Positions 22,520-31,950 of a stretch of 64,000 bases of DNA are shown here, piece by piece. Source of the DNA: Ralstonia sp. NFACC01. GTDB lineage: Bacteria > Pseudomonadota > Gammaproteobacteria > Burkholderiales > Burkholderiaceae. The notes below the pieces were generated by a model that saw only the letters and a program-made list of their open reading frames with translations, ran no database searches and was not told the origin of the DNA. Location: assembly GCF_900115545.1 (NCBI RefSeq), contig NZ_FOWV01000008.1, positions 182,224 to 246,223 on the forward strand, in the 5' to 3' direction. The position numbers and the translations under genes were made by a program. The stretch's first letter is position 1. Every line of letters begins with the position of its first letter.

Positions 22520-25500
22520 GACGGTTGTTCCTCCGATGGCAGGGCCGGGCGCACGCGCCAGATGGCAAACGGCTGCTCGGGTTCAAGACGGATGTGCTGC
22601 CACTTGCCGCGCCACACGGTGCGCTGGCCGTTGACCAGGTTCTCGGCCATCAGCGCGCCGTGGTCAGGCAGGCCCCATTGCCACAATGGCAGTTCGATAT
22701 CGGATTCGTGCGGGTGGTGCGGGTCGAGGTTGATGGCCACGAACACCGTGTTGTCGCCAAAGCGGTCTGGCGGCAGGGCATTGGCCAATTCGGCCGGCGA
22801 GGTTCCCATCTGCGCCGGCACCACGGGCGGCGTCGATTTGCTGAAGAACAGGATCTGCTCACCCGAGGCGGGTTGGAATGTCACCCCCAGGTGCGAGTGC
22901 AGCGCCGGATTGGCCCGGCGGATGCGGTTGAGCAGCGCGATTTCCTTGACGATGTTGCCCGGGCGGTTGTGGTCCCACGCGCGCAGTTGGTACTTCTCGG
23001 AGTCGAGGTACTCCTCCTTGCCCGGCACCGCAACGCCTTCGCACAGCTCGAACCCGTTATAGACGCCCCACAGGCCAGACAGCGTGGCCGCCAGCGCGGC
23101 GCGAATCAAAAAGCCGGGCCGGCCCGACGTCTGCAGGAACACCGGGTTGATGTCCGGCGTGTTGACGAAGAAGTGCGGGCGGAAATATTCACGCACCGGC
23201 GTGCGCGTCAGCTCGGTCAGGTAATCGATGAATTCCTGCTTGGTATGCCGCCACGTGAAGTATGTGTACGACTGCGAGAACCCAACCTTCGCCAGCCGGT
23301 ACATCACCTTGGGGCGCGTGAAGGCTTCGGACAGGAACACCGTATCCGGATAGCGCGCACGCACCTCGCCGATCATCCATTCCCAGAACGGCAGCGGCTT
23401 GGTGTGCGGATTGTCGACGCGGAACAGGCGCACACCCTCGTCGGCCCAGAACATCACCACATCGCGCAGGGCGGTCCACAGGCTGGGCTTGGCGTCGTCG
23501 GCATAGAAGTCGACGTTGACGATGTCTTCGTACTTCTTGGGCGGGTTCTCGGCGTATTTGATGCTGCCGTCGGGCCGCCATGCAAACCAGCCGGGGTGCT
23601 CGCGCAGCCAGGGGTGGTCGGGCGAGCATTGAATGGCAAAGTCGAGCGCCAGCTCCAGGCCTTTCTCATGCGCGGCGCGCACCAGTCGGCGGAAATCTTC
23701 CAGCGTGCCGAGCTGCGGGTGGATGGCATCGTGCCCGCCTTCGGCAGCGCCAATGGCGTACGGGCTGCCGGGGTCATCGGCTTCGGCGCGCAGGCTGTTG
23801 TTTCGGCCCTTGCGGTTGGTGCGGCCGATCGGGTGTATGGGCGGGAAGTACAGCACGTCGAAGCCCATGCCGCGAATGGCGCCCAGCCGGCGGATCACAT
23901 CGTCAAAGGTGCCGTGCCGCTGTTCGTCATCCGATGCCGAGCGGGGGAACAGCTCGTACCAGCTCGCGAACGCCGCGCCACCGCGTTCCACGTCCAGCGG
24001 ATACGCCACGCTTTCTACATAGAACGGCCGGTAGTGCGAAGCCTGCGCCATCACGTGGGCGGTCACGGGGTCCAACAGCAGCTTGAGACGGTGCGCGTGG
24101 TCCGCCTCGGCCAACAGGTGGGCCAGCTTGTGCAATGCGTCGACCGGTGCGTCCTTCGGCGCATGTTCTGCGGCCTGTGCGACGAGCCGCGCGCCTTCTT
24201 CCAGCTCCAGCGTTACGTCCACGCCGGCGGTGTGCTTCTTCTCCAGTTCAGACCGGTAGGTGCCGAACGCATCGCGCCACGCGGCCACGGCATAGGCGTG
24301 CCGCCCCAGCCGTTCGGGCCGGAACGCGCCACGCCAGCGGTCGTTGCCCAGCGGCATCATCGGTACGTGCTGCCACGTGTCTTCATCTTGCGCGCGCCAC
24401 AGCAGGTGCACGGCCAACTTGTCGTGCCCGTCCATGAGCACATCGGCCTCGACGATGATGTCATCGCCCACCAGGCGCTTCACGGCAAAGCGGCCGTCTT
24501 CAACGGAGGGCTGCACCTGCTCGATGCCGATGCGCGGCGACGCAATGGCGGCGTTGACAGGTTCTTTCGCTTCGCCGGCCTTGGCACGCTGGCTCTTGAC
24601 GGGTTTGCCCGCTGCGGGAGTGCGCACCGGGGCATTGCGGAACACGCGCCAGACCTGCACGTCGCCGGGTAGCAGGTCGATCTCGGCCAAGGGCCGTGCA
24701 TTGGCGCGCAGCGTGTCGTCGCAACTGCCCACCGGTTCGGTCAGCAGGTCGAGCGCCACGCCGCGCGTAAAGCCGCCCGCCACACCGGGCAGGAAGTGGT
24801 CGGCATGCACCGACACGCCCATGTGCAGATCAGGGTTGATGACGGTCAGCGTGGCGGCATCGCCCGCACGCAGGTCGGGGCCATCGGCGCGTAGCAGTGC
24901 GGTGGCGGGCGCGTCGGGGCCGGTCAGCATGCGCAGTTCAGCGTGCGGCGCCACGGTGTTCGTCTCGCGTGCGGCGCGGATGGTGGCGTTCACATCGCGC
25001 ACGGCATCGCTCAGGTCGAATGCGGCATGCGCGTCGATCCATTGCTGGTCGGATGGGTCACCGCGCTCAGCCAGCATCGGCAGCAGGGCGCCCCGTTCGA
25101 AGCCCAGCGGCATCAGCCAGCCGGCATCGAGCGTGTCGGCCACGTGCAGGAGGCGGCGATAGGCGCGTTCTCGGATCATCGCGTCGCCAAATGCCTGGCC
25201 GTAGCGCGTGCCGAACGGTGCTTCCACGGTGGCGATGGGCGGTGCCACAGCGGCCAGGCGCGCGTGCTCTTCCACCATCCAGCCGGCACGGAAATCCCAC
25301 CAGCGCAGCGACGAAAATGTTGCATCAAAGCCGACACCGGCCAGCGCATCGAGCGCCGCGCCATCCATGCCGGGCGTCCACGCCAGGAATCGCACGGCGC
25401 CGGCGTCTTTGCGCACGTCCGCAATCAACGTGCGCCAGCGGTCTGCAGGCAGGCGGGCGGGCGCTTCACAGCGGAACCCGCCGATGCCCAATGTGGCCCA

Positions 25501-26106
25501 GGCGCGCAGTTGCTGAGCCCACCACGTGAGGATGGCATCTGCGCTGCGCGAGTCGTCGTGCCGGAAGGACGCCACTTCAAAGTGCGAGGGCGGCAGGCGT
25601 GGGTCCAGCGCGTCGCCGTCTTCGGCGTGGCTTGCGAACCAGTCGGGATGGTCGGCGCGCAGGGGCGCATCAACGGCCACGCGGTCGATCACCAGATCGA
25701 GCAGCAAAGTAAGCCCGCGCGAGCGGCAGCCTTCGGTAAGCTTGGCGAGGGCTGCGTCAGCCGGCCCGCCGCCCAGCGCCGTATGCAATTGCGCATGGTC
25801 GCGGGTGACGAAGACGTTGCCGGCGGCACCCACCGCAAATGGCGGCGCCATCAACACATGATCGAAACCCAACGAGGCGATGCGATCGAGCACGCCGTCC
25901 CATCGGTCGAGCCTGCCCAGTTGCAGCGGATGCACATAGCAGATGGCCGGGGCGTATGGGGGCGCTGCCGTGGTGGGCGGTGCCGCGCTCGGCATTGCTG
26001 CCGGCCTGGTCACCGATTTGGCTTTGCTGCCGGGTGGCTTGGCCGCGTTGAGTGCGGCCGTGGTTTTACGTGGAGTGGCGGGCTTGGGCGACTTGGTCTC
26101 GGGCAT
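22516..26106 (-). CDS. glgE: Alpha-1,4-glucan:maltose-1-phosphate maltosyltransferase with extra N-terminal GH13-like domain
   Basis: The 1196-residue protein is far longer than the ~660-700 residues of actinobacterial GlgE. Residues ~520-1190 are the GlgE unit: [20 protein letters not shown] substrate loop, nucleophile in [10 protein letters not shown] and acid/base in [10 protein letters not shown]; it transfers maltose from maltose-1-phosphate to glucan ends. Residues 1-50 are a Lys/Ala/Pro-rich tail. Residues ~53-480 resemble a GH13 barrel but look inactive: the nucleophile position reads FRCEAP (Glu214 instead of Asp) and the acid/base strand reads FLAWTPG with no Glu. The start at 26106 lies 31 bp after glgA. 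The domain may bind glucan or scaffold; that is inference. Confidence 0.92.
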
Positions 26107-26137
26107 GCGTGAAAGCGGGGCAGGGCGTCAGGCGCGG

Positions 26138-27769
26138 TCAGGCACGGATCTTCTCGGCACTGGCGGCGCGCGCCACCGCGTGCGCTCGGATCTCGTCGGA
26201 CAGTGCCGTCGAGCGTCGCCGCGCCGGCGTACGCACAGGTTGGTCGGGTCGGGGCGTATGCAACGCGTCGGATGTGACGGGCGTCTGTGCAAGCGCCACG
26301 GCAGGCATGGGCGTGGCGGCTGGCACGAGGTTGCGGTACAGCGCGATGTATTCACGTGCAGGCTGCGACCAGCCGAAGTCGGTCGTCATGCCGTTGTATT
26401 GCAGGATGCGCCACGCCTGCGGCTGGGCGAAGACGCGCAGGGCGCGCTCCACCGCGGCCACCATGGCGTCGGCGGTGTCGCCGTCGAACAGGAAGCCCGT
26501 CGCGCCATGCAAGGCTGCTTCGGGCGAGCCGCGATCGGTGATCGTGTCCATCAGCCCCCCGACGCGCGACGCGACCGGTACTGTGCCGTAACGCATCGAA
26601 TAGAGTGGCGTCAGGCCGCATGGCTCGAAGCGGCTGCCATGCAGCAGGATGTCGGCGCCGGCGTGCAGCAGGTGGGCATAGGCCTCGGTGTAGCCGATCT
26701 TCGCGGCCACCTGGCGCGGATAGCGCGCTGCCAGTTCGGCCATGCCGGTCTCGTAGGCGTGTTCACCGCAGCCGAGCACGGCGACCTGCAATTGCGGGTT
26801 GGATTCCAGCAACTGAGGCAGCGCTTGCAACGTCACGTCGGCCATCTTTTGATGCGTCAGGCGGCTGCCCACGGCCAGCAGCGGCGCCTTCGCGTCTTCC
26901 GGCAGCCCGAAGCGCTGCTGCAGTACGCGCTTGGCGGTGTGCTTGCCGCTCAGGTTGGCGGCAACAAACTGCTGGGGAAGCAGCGGGTCTTTCGACGGGT
27001 TCCAGACGTCGTTGTCGATGCCGTTGAGGATCGCGACGAGGTCTTGCTGGCGTGTGCGCAGCAGATCCTGCATGCCGCAACCCGCCGTGTCGGTCAGGAT
27101 TTCGCGCGCATACGCATGACTCACGGTGGTGATGCGGTCCGCCCACAGCAGGCCGGCCTTCAGGAAACTGAACTGACCCCAGAACTCGGCTTCGTGCGCC
27201 GCATCGGGCGGCACGCCAATGTCCGGCACCATGTGCATCGGGAAATTGCCCTGGAACGCGAGGTTATGGATCGTGAAGACGGTCTTCGCCGGCACCTGCG
27301 CACGCTTGACGAACAGCGGCACCAACCCCGCATGCCAGTCATGCGCCTGCACGATGTCAAAGCGATGCACGCCCGGCACGCCGCCGGCAATGCGCGCAGC
27401 CGCCTGGCTGAACGCCGCAAAGCGCAGCGCGTTGTCGTTATACGGCTCGCCGTGGTCGTCGAGGTAAGGGTTGCCGGGCCGCGCGAACAGCGCCGGCGCG
27501 TCGAACAGGAGCACCGGGATGCCCTGTGCGCCCATGCGGCCACTCAGCAGGCGGGCGCGGCCGCCGGGCAGGTCAGTCCATTCACACACGGTGCGCGTGT
27601 GCTGCAACTGCGTGATGGCGTCGGGATAGCCCGGCAGCATCACCGTCACTTTCATGCCGGCGCGCCGCAGTGCGTTCGCGCAGGCCCCGACCATATCTCC
27701 AAGCCCGCCGGTCTTGGCCAGCGGCACAGCTTCAGAAGCGACAAAGAGAACGTTCAGCGACAAGGTCAT
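26138..27769 (-). CDS. glgA: Glycogen synthase (nucleotide-sugar glucosyltransferase, GT5)
   Basis: A 543-residue GT5 enzyme. The N-terminal nucleotide-sugar loop KTGGLGD (residues 19-25) and the C-terminal donor site motif SRFEPCGLTPLYSM are intact. It normally extends alpha-1,4-glucan from ADP-glucose; some GT5/GT4 relatives instead make maltose-1-phosphate from ADP-glucose and glucose-1-phosphate. A ~60-residue Ala/Pro/Arg-rich C-terminal tail follows the catalytic domain. The ATG at 27769 has GGGAG just upstream. It is the first gene of the cluster. No glgC for ADP-glucose supply is present in the window. Confidence 0.93.
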   Translation of the reverse strand: MTLSLNVLFVASEAVPLAKTGGLGDMVGACANALRRAGMKVTVMLPGYPDAITQLQHTRTVCEWTDLPGGRARLLSGRMGAQGIPVLLFDAPALFARPGNPYLDDHGEPYNDNALRFAAFSQAAARIAGGVPGVHRFDIVQAHDWHAGLVPLFVKRAQVPAKTVFTIHNLAFQGNFPMHMVPDIGVPPDAAHEAEFWGQFSFLKAGLLWADRITTVSHAYAREILTDTAGCGMQDLLRTRQQDLVAILNGIDNDVWNPSKDPLLPQQFVAANLSGKHTAKRVLQQRFGLPEDAKAPLLAVGSRLTHQKMADVTLQALPQLLESNPQLQVAVLGCGEHAYETGMAELAARYPRQVAAKIGYTEAYAHLLHAGADILLHGSRFEPCGLTPLYSMRYGTVPVASRVGGLMDTITDRGSPEAALHGATGFLFDGDTADAMVAAVERALRVFAQPQAWRILQYNGMTTDFGWSQPAREYIALYRNLVPAATPMPAVALAQTPVTSDALHTPRPDQPVRTPARRRSTALSDEIRAHAVARAASAEKIRA

Positions 27770-28065
27770 GCTCCCGGGGGAATTCGCCCGCCGGGCCGTC
27801 AGCCAACTGCGTGAGCAGTGGACGGCGCCGATGCGCGGCGGAGGTTTGCGATCGACCTCTTCGCGCAAGACCTATGCCAGTCAGACAGACGCTGACAAGG
27901 CTGTAGTCTTGGCCCGCGCCGCCTTGGCTGTACGTCATGTGCGCGCTGCGGGACCACGTGCGGGGTGTGCAACCTGCGGGTGCGCTGTGTAATTTCGTCT
28001 ATGCACGCAGGCGCACGTTTGGGATAGATGGCGCTTCAGGCCGGAGACGCTCGGTTGCTCGGGCA

Positions 28066-28131
28066 ATAGAAAAAAACAATCGATAAAATCATATCAATCA
28101 ACTTGTGCAATACATCGATCGACGATACGAT
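28066..28131 (+). promoter_or_regulatory. Candidate OxyR-type site and promoter of ahpC
   Basis: Inside the 402-bp divergent gap between glgA and ahpC, an A-rich stretch at 28066-28102 partly fits the tandem OxyR pattern: ATAG-N-rich half-site ATAGAAAAAAACAAT, a 7-bp spacer, then a weaker second half. Directly after it are TTGTGC (28103-28108) and TACGAT (28126-28131), 17 bp apart, as -35 and -10 candidates. OxyR control of ahpCF is established in many proteobacteria; the site here is an inference from a partial match. The other 300 bp of the gap hold no gene that I can support; the glgA promoter must lie there. Confidence 0.4.
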
Positions 28132-28171
28132 CCACTCCGTTGTCAACCAAGCAACCCAACCGAAAACCACT

Positions 28172-28735
28172 ATGTCGCTGATCAATACTCAAGTCCAACC
28201 GTTCAAGGCCCAAGCGTTCCATAACGGCAAGTTCATCGAAGTCACGGATGAGTCGCTCAAGGGCAAGTGGTCCGTGCTGATCTTCATGCCGGCCGCATTC
28301 ACCTTCAACTGCCCGACCGAAGTGGAAGACGCAGCGGACAACTACGCTGAATTCCAGAAGGCTGGCGCCGAGGTCTACATCGTCACGACCGACACGCACT
28401 TCTCGCACAAGGTGTGGCACGAAACGTCGCCGGCCGTGGGCAAGGCGCAGTTCCCGCTGGTGGGTGACCCGACGCACCAACTGACCAACGCCTTCGGCGT
28501 GCACATCCCGGAAGAAGGCCTGGCACTGCGCGGCACGTTCGTGATCGACCCGCAAGGCGTGATCAAGACGATGGAAGTGCACGACAACGCCATCGCCCGT
28601 GACGTGAAGGAAACGCTGCGCAAGCTCAAGGCTGCCCAGTTCGTCGCCAACAACCCGGGCAACGTGTGCCCGGCCAAGTGGAACGAAGGCGCCAAGACGA
28701 TCAAGCCGTCGCTGGACCTGGTCGGCAAGATCTAA
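28172..28735 (+). CDS. ahpC: Alkyl hydroperoxide reductase peroxiredoxin subunit
   Basis: A 187-residue typical 2-Cys peroxiredoxin that reduces H2O2, organic peroxides and peroxynitrite in the cytoplasm and is itself reduced by AhpF. The peroxidatic Cys47 is in FTFNCPTE and the resolving Cys166 in GNVCPAKW, the same positions as in E. coli AhpC. ATG 28172 is chosen over an upstream in-frame ATG at 28103 because the family starts with MSLINTQ. ahpF follows 125 bp later beyond a hairpin, so a high AhpC:AhpF ratio by partial termination is plausible. Confidence 0.97.
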   Translation: MSLINTQVQPFKAQAFHNGKFIEVTDESLKGKWSVLIFMPAAFTFNCPTEVEDAADNYAEFQKAGAEVYIVTTDTHFSHKVWHETSPAVGKAQFPLVGDPTHQLTNAFGVHIPEEGLALRGTFVIDPQGVIKTMEVHDNAIARDVKETLRKLKAAQFVANNPGNVCPAKWNEGAKTIKPSLDLVGKI

Positions 28736-28772
28736 GTTGTAAGGCTGTTTGCTGCAGAAATGCAGCGAGAAA

Positions 28773-28797
28773 AAACGGCCGGCTCTGCCGGCCGTTT
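28773..28797 (+). terminator. Hairpin between ahpC and ahpF
   Basis: A stem AAACGGCCGGC / GCCGGCCGTTT (28773-28783 and 28787-28797) with a 3-nt loop lies 37 bp after the ahpC stop. The T-tract is short, so it probably acts as an attenuator or 3' protector rather than a full stop. Confidence 0.65.
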
Positions 28798-28860
28798 GCT
28801 TAAGGGCGCAGGCATGTGCCGCGCCCTGTCACTGAATCAAAACGAATAAAGGAAGTCGTC

Positions 28861-30435
28861 ATGCTGGATGCTGATGTCAAGGCCCAACTGAAGGCCTACC
28901 TCGAACGCCTCGTGCAGCCCATTGAGCTGGTCGCCAACGTCGATGACAGCGAGGGCTCCCGCGACATGATGGACCTGCTGCGCGACGTGGCCGAGCAGTC
29001 CAGCATGATCGTGCTGACCGAACAACGCGACGCCGCCGAGCGCGCGCCGTCGTTCCTGATCCGCCGCACCGGCGCCGATGTGAGCGTGCGTTTTGCCGCC
29101 ATCCCGACCGGTCACGAGTTCACCTCGCTCGTGCTGGCGCTGCTGCAAGTGGGCGGCTATGCGCCCAAGCTCGAAGCCGACGTCATCGAACAGATTCGCA
29201 ATATCGAAGGGGATTTCCGCTTCGAGACCTACATGTCGCTCACGTGCCAGAACTGCCCGGACGTGGTCCAGGCGCTGAACGTGATGTCCGTGATCAACCC
29301 GCGCATCCAGCACGTCGCCATTGACGGCGCGCTGTATCAGGGCGAAATCGAGGCGCGCCAGATCATGGCCGTGCCGACCGTGTTCCTGAACGGTGAGACC
29401 TTCGGCACGGGCCGCATGGGCGTGGAAGATATCCTCGCCAAGATCGACACCGGCGCCGCTGCGCGTGACGCTGAAAAGCTTGCCGCCAAGGAAGCGTTTG
29501 ATGTGTTGATCGTCGGCGGTGGCCCAGCGGGTGCGGCGGCTGCGGTGTACGCGGCGCGCAAGGGCGTGCGCACGGGCGTGGTGGCCGAGCGTTTTGGCGG
29601 CCAGGTGCTCGACACGCTGGGCATCGAGAACTTCATCTCCGTGCAGGAGACCGAAGGGCCGAAGTTTGCCGTCGCGCTGGAGCAGCACGTGCGCCAGTAC
29701 GACGTCGACATCATGAACACGCAGCGCGCTGTCAAGCTGACGCCGGCAGACAAGCCGGGCGGCTTTGCCGAGGTGACGCTGGCCAACGGCGCGGTGCTCA
29801 AGGGCCGCTCGGTCATTCTGTCGACCGGCGCACGCTGGCGCAACGTCAACGTGCCGGGTGAGCAGGAATACAAGAACAAGGGCGTGGCGTACTGCCCGCA
29901 CTGCGATGGCCCGCTGTTCAAGGGCAAGCGCGTGGCCGTGATCGGCGGCGGCAACTCGGGTGTGGAAGCGGCCATCGACTTGGCCGGCCTCGTGAGCCAC
30001 GTCACGCTGCTGGAATTCGCCAGCGAGCTGAAGGCCGATGCCGTGCTGGTGCGCAAGCTGCAAAGCCTGCCGAATGCGACTATCGTCACCAACGCGCAGA
30101 CCACCGAGATCACCGGTGACGGCCAGAAGGTCAACGGCCTGCGCTACAAGAGCCGCGTGGATGGCGTCGAGCACACGGTCGCGCTCGAAGGCGTGTTCGT
30201 GCAGATCGGCCTGGTGCCCAACACCGAATGGCTGGATGGCGCGCTCGAGCGCAACCGCTTTGGCGAGATCGTCGTCGATGCGCGTGGCCAGACCAGTGCG
30301 GAAGGTGTGTTTGCCGCAGGCGATGCGACCACGACGCCGTACAAGCAGATCATCATCGCCACCGGCGATGGCGCGAAGGCCGCACTGTCGGCGTTCGATC
30401 ATCTGATCCGCGTGCCGCTGGCCGAAGCTGCCTGA
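28861..30435 (+). CDS. ahpF: Alkyl hydroperoxide reductase flavoprotein subunit
   Basis: A 524-residue flavoprotein that passes electrons from NADH through FAD and two disulfides to AhpC. The N-terminal double thioredoxin-fold domain has Cys129-x-x-Cys132 (TCQNCPDV). The thioredoxin-reductase-like part has the FAD motif [18 protein letters not shown], the redox pair Cys345-x-x-Cys348 (YCPHCDG) and the NADH site [19 protein letters not shown] 28861 is preferred to the upstream start at 28816 because AAAGGAAG lies 6 bp before it and the family begins MLDADVK. It is followed by a strong terminator. Confidence 0.97.
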   Translation: MLDADVKAQLKAYLERLVQPIELVANVDDSEGSRDMMDLLRDVAEQSSMIVLTEQRDAAERAPSFLIRRTGADVSVRFAAIPTGHEFTSLVLALLQVGGYAPKLEADVIEQIRNIEGDFRFETYMSLTCQNCPDVVQALNVMSVINPRIQHVAIDGALYQGEIEARQIMAVPTVFLNGETFGTGRMGVEDILAKIDTGAAARDAEKLAAKEAFDVLIVGGGPAGAAAAVYAARKGVRTGVVAERFGGQVLDTLGIENFISVQETEGPKFAVALEQHVRQYDVDIMNTQRAVKLTPADKPGGFAEVTLANGAVLKGRSVILSTGARWRNVNVPGEQEYKNKGVAYCPHCDGPLFKGKRVAVIGGGNSGVEAAIDLAGLVSHVTLLEFASELKADAVLVRKLQSLPNATIVTNAQTTEITGDGQKVNGLRYKSRVDGVEHTVALEGVFVQIGLVPNTEWLDGALERNRFGEIVVDARGQTSAEGVFAAGDATTTPYKQIIIATGDGAKAALSAFDHLIRVPLAEAA

Positions 30436-30460
30436 AGCTGAACGCAGCCGTACCCGTACC

Positions 30461-30499
30461 AAGCCGGACTTCGCGACAAGCGGGTCCGGCTTTTTCTTT
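30461..30499 (+). terminator. Rho-independent terminator after ahpF
   Basis: AGCCGGAC (30462-30469) pairs with GTCCGGCT (30484-30491), followed by TTTTCTTT. It lies 26 bp after the ahpF stop and also separates it from the convergent LysR gene. Confidence 0.85.
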
Positions 30500-30512
30500 G
30501 GTGCTTCGGCGC

Positions 30513-31400
30513 TCAGCCGGCGGCAGATTGCAGCGCCTGCGCACGCGCCGCGCACATCTCGACAAGACGATCGCGCAGCGCACGCCCCGCGCTGTCGAGG
30601 TCCGGTCGCGCGAACAGCGCCAGCTCCAGCCCGCCGATCTCCGGAAAACCATCCGCAGCGCCGAGCACGCGATGTCCGGCCTGCACGGTGCTGGCGGGCA
30701 GCAGGCTCACACCCAGCCCCGCGCTGACCGCCGCACACAGGCTCGCCAGGCTCGGGCTCGAATACGTGATGCGCCACGGCTGGCCGATCGATTCCAGCGC
30801 GTGCAGCATCTCCTGCCGATACAGCGCGCCCACCGGAAACACCACCAGCGGCAACGCAGGTTGCGATGGCCCGAGCGGCAGCGTGTGCGGCCGCTCGGCG
30901 CTGTCGATCCAGCAAACCGGCTCGGCCCAGCGCGCATGGCAGTCGCTATCGGTCCCCCATTGCTTGACGAGCAGCATGTCGAGATCGCCATTGCGGTATA
31001 GGCGCAGCAGGTGGTGGGAGAGGCCGCTTTCCACTTCCAGACGCAGCCGCGGGCGCTCGCGCGCGAAGCTGGCGATGAGCGGCATCAGCGCGCCGCTGCC
31101 GAGGTCTTCCGGCACGCCCAGGCGCAGCACGCCGCCGGTGTGTTCGGGGCTCAGCGCCTCGCTGGCTTCGTTGGCCAGCCGTAGCAGACGGCGGGCGTAG
31201 CCAAGCAGGCGATCGCCTTCTTCCGTCGGTAGCACCTGGCGCTGGCTGCGGTCGAGCAGGCGGCAGTCCAACTGCTGCTCGAGCCGGAGGATCTGCTGGC
31301 TCACGGTCGATTGCGTCAGGTGCAGATGCTCGGCCGCGCGGGTGAAGTTGCCCGTATCGACCACCGTGACAAAGCTGCGCAGCAAGACAAGATCAATCAT
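30513..31400 (-). CDS. LysR-family transcriptional regulator
   Basis: A 295-residue protein from MIDLVLLRSF, with an N-terminal winged helix-turn-helix (residues ~4-63: NFTRAAEHLHLTQSTVSQQI) and a two-lobed effector-binding domain to residue ~290. An alternative ATG lies 12 bp upstream at 31412. It is divergent from the deaminase/permease pair at 31495, with a 94-bp shared promoter region that is A+T-rich (31405-31445). LysR regulators commonly control the divergent neighbour, so it probably regulates those genes. The effector is unknown. Confidence 0.9.
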   Translation of the reverse strand: MIDLVLLRSFVTVVDTGNFTRAAEHLHLTQSTVSQQILRLEQQLDCRLLDRSQRQVLPTEEGDRLLGYARRLLRLANEASEALSPEHTGGVLRLGVPEDLGSGALMPLIASFARERPRLRLEVESGLSHHLLRLYRNGDLDMLLVKQWGTDSDCHARWAEPVCWIDSAERPHTLPLGPSQPALPLVVFPVGALYRQEMLHALESIGQPWRITYSSPSLASLCAAVSAGLGVSLLPASTVQAGHRVLGAADGFPEIGGLELALFARPDLDSAGRALRDRLVEMCAARAQALQSAAG

Positions 31401-31494
31401 TTGAAAACCCACTGAACATCATTCCACTATTTAATTTGAACATGTTTAGGGGCGCAACCATAATCGACCCGCAAATTCGTCTGCGGAGAACCCG

Positions 31495-31950
31495 ATGTCC
31501 AATGAGCAGTACATGCGTGAGGCGGTGGAGCTTGCGCGCGGTAACGTCAACGCCGGCGGCCTGCCGTTTGGAGCGGTGCTGGTGCGCGATGGCAAGATCG
31601 TCGCGCGTGCCGTGAACGAGGTGCACACCACCAACGACCCTACCGCGCACGCCGAAATGCAGGCCATCCGCCAGGCAAGCCAGACGCTGGCCACGCCCGA
31701 CCTGCGCGGCGCGGTGATGTACGCCAGCGGCCATCCGTGTCCGATGTGCTTTGCGGCCATGTACCGCTGCGGCATTCGTGCGGCGTACTTCGCGTATTCG
31801 AACGAAGACGGCGAGCCGTTCGGTATGTCCACCGCCGCCCTGTATGCCGAGATGCGCGGAGCACCGGAGCGTGGCGAGTTGCAACCGCCCTCGTGCCGAC
31901 CGACGGGCGAGCAGGGCCTCTACGACGCATGGCAGGCACGTCAATCGTGA
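31495..31950 (+). CDS. Nucleoside/guanine deaminase family protein
   Basis: A 151-residue zinc deaminase. The active site is HAE (His52, Glu54) and PCPMC (Cys82, Cys85), the CMP/dCMP-deaminase fold signature. The sequence is closest in style to the short GuaD-type guanine deaminases and related nucleobase deaminases (NDPTAHAEMQAIRQAS). It is not TadA, which carries a distinct tRNA-binding tail. It is likely co-transcribed with the overlapping CynX-type permease and controlled by the divergent LysR protein. The permease next door suggests salvage or breakdown of an imported N-heterocycle. Confidence 0.83.
   Translation: MSNEQYMREAVELARGNVNAGGLPFGAVLVRDGKIVARAVNEVHTTNDPTAHAEMQAIRQASQTLATPDLRGAVMYASGHPCPMCFAAMYRCGIRAAYFAYSNEDGEPFGMSTAALYAEMRGAPERGELQPPSCRPTGEQGLYDAWQARQS

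Noticed and set aside
28837..30915. Long minus-strand frame (about 690 codons) opposite ahpF
   Set aside because: It is antisense to a fully conserved enzyme gene, runs through a terminator and the convergent LysR gene, and has no recognisable motif.
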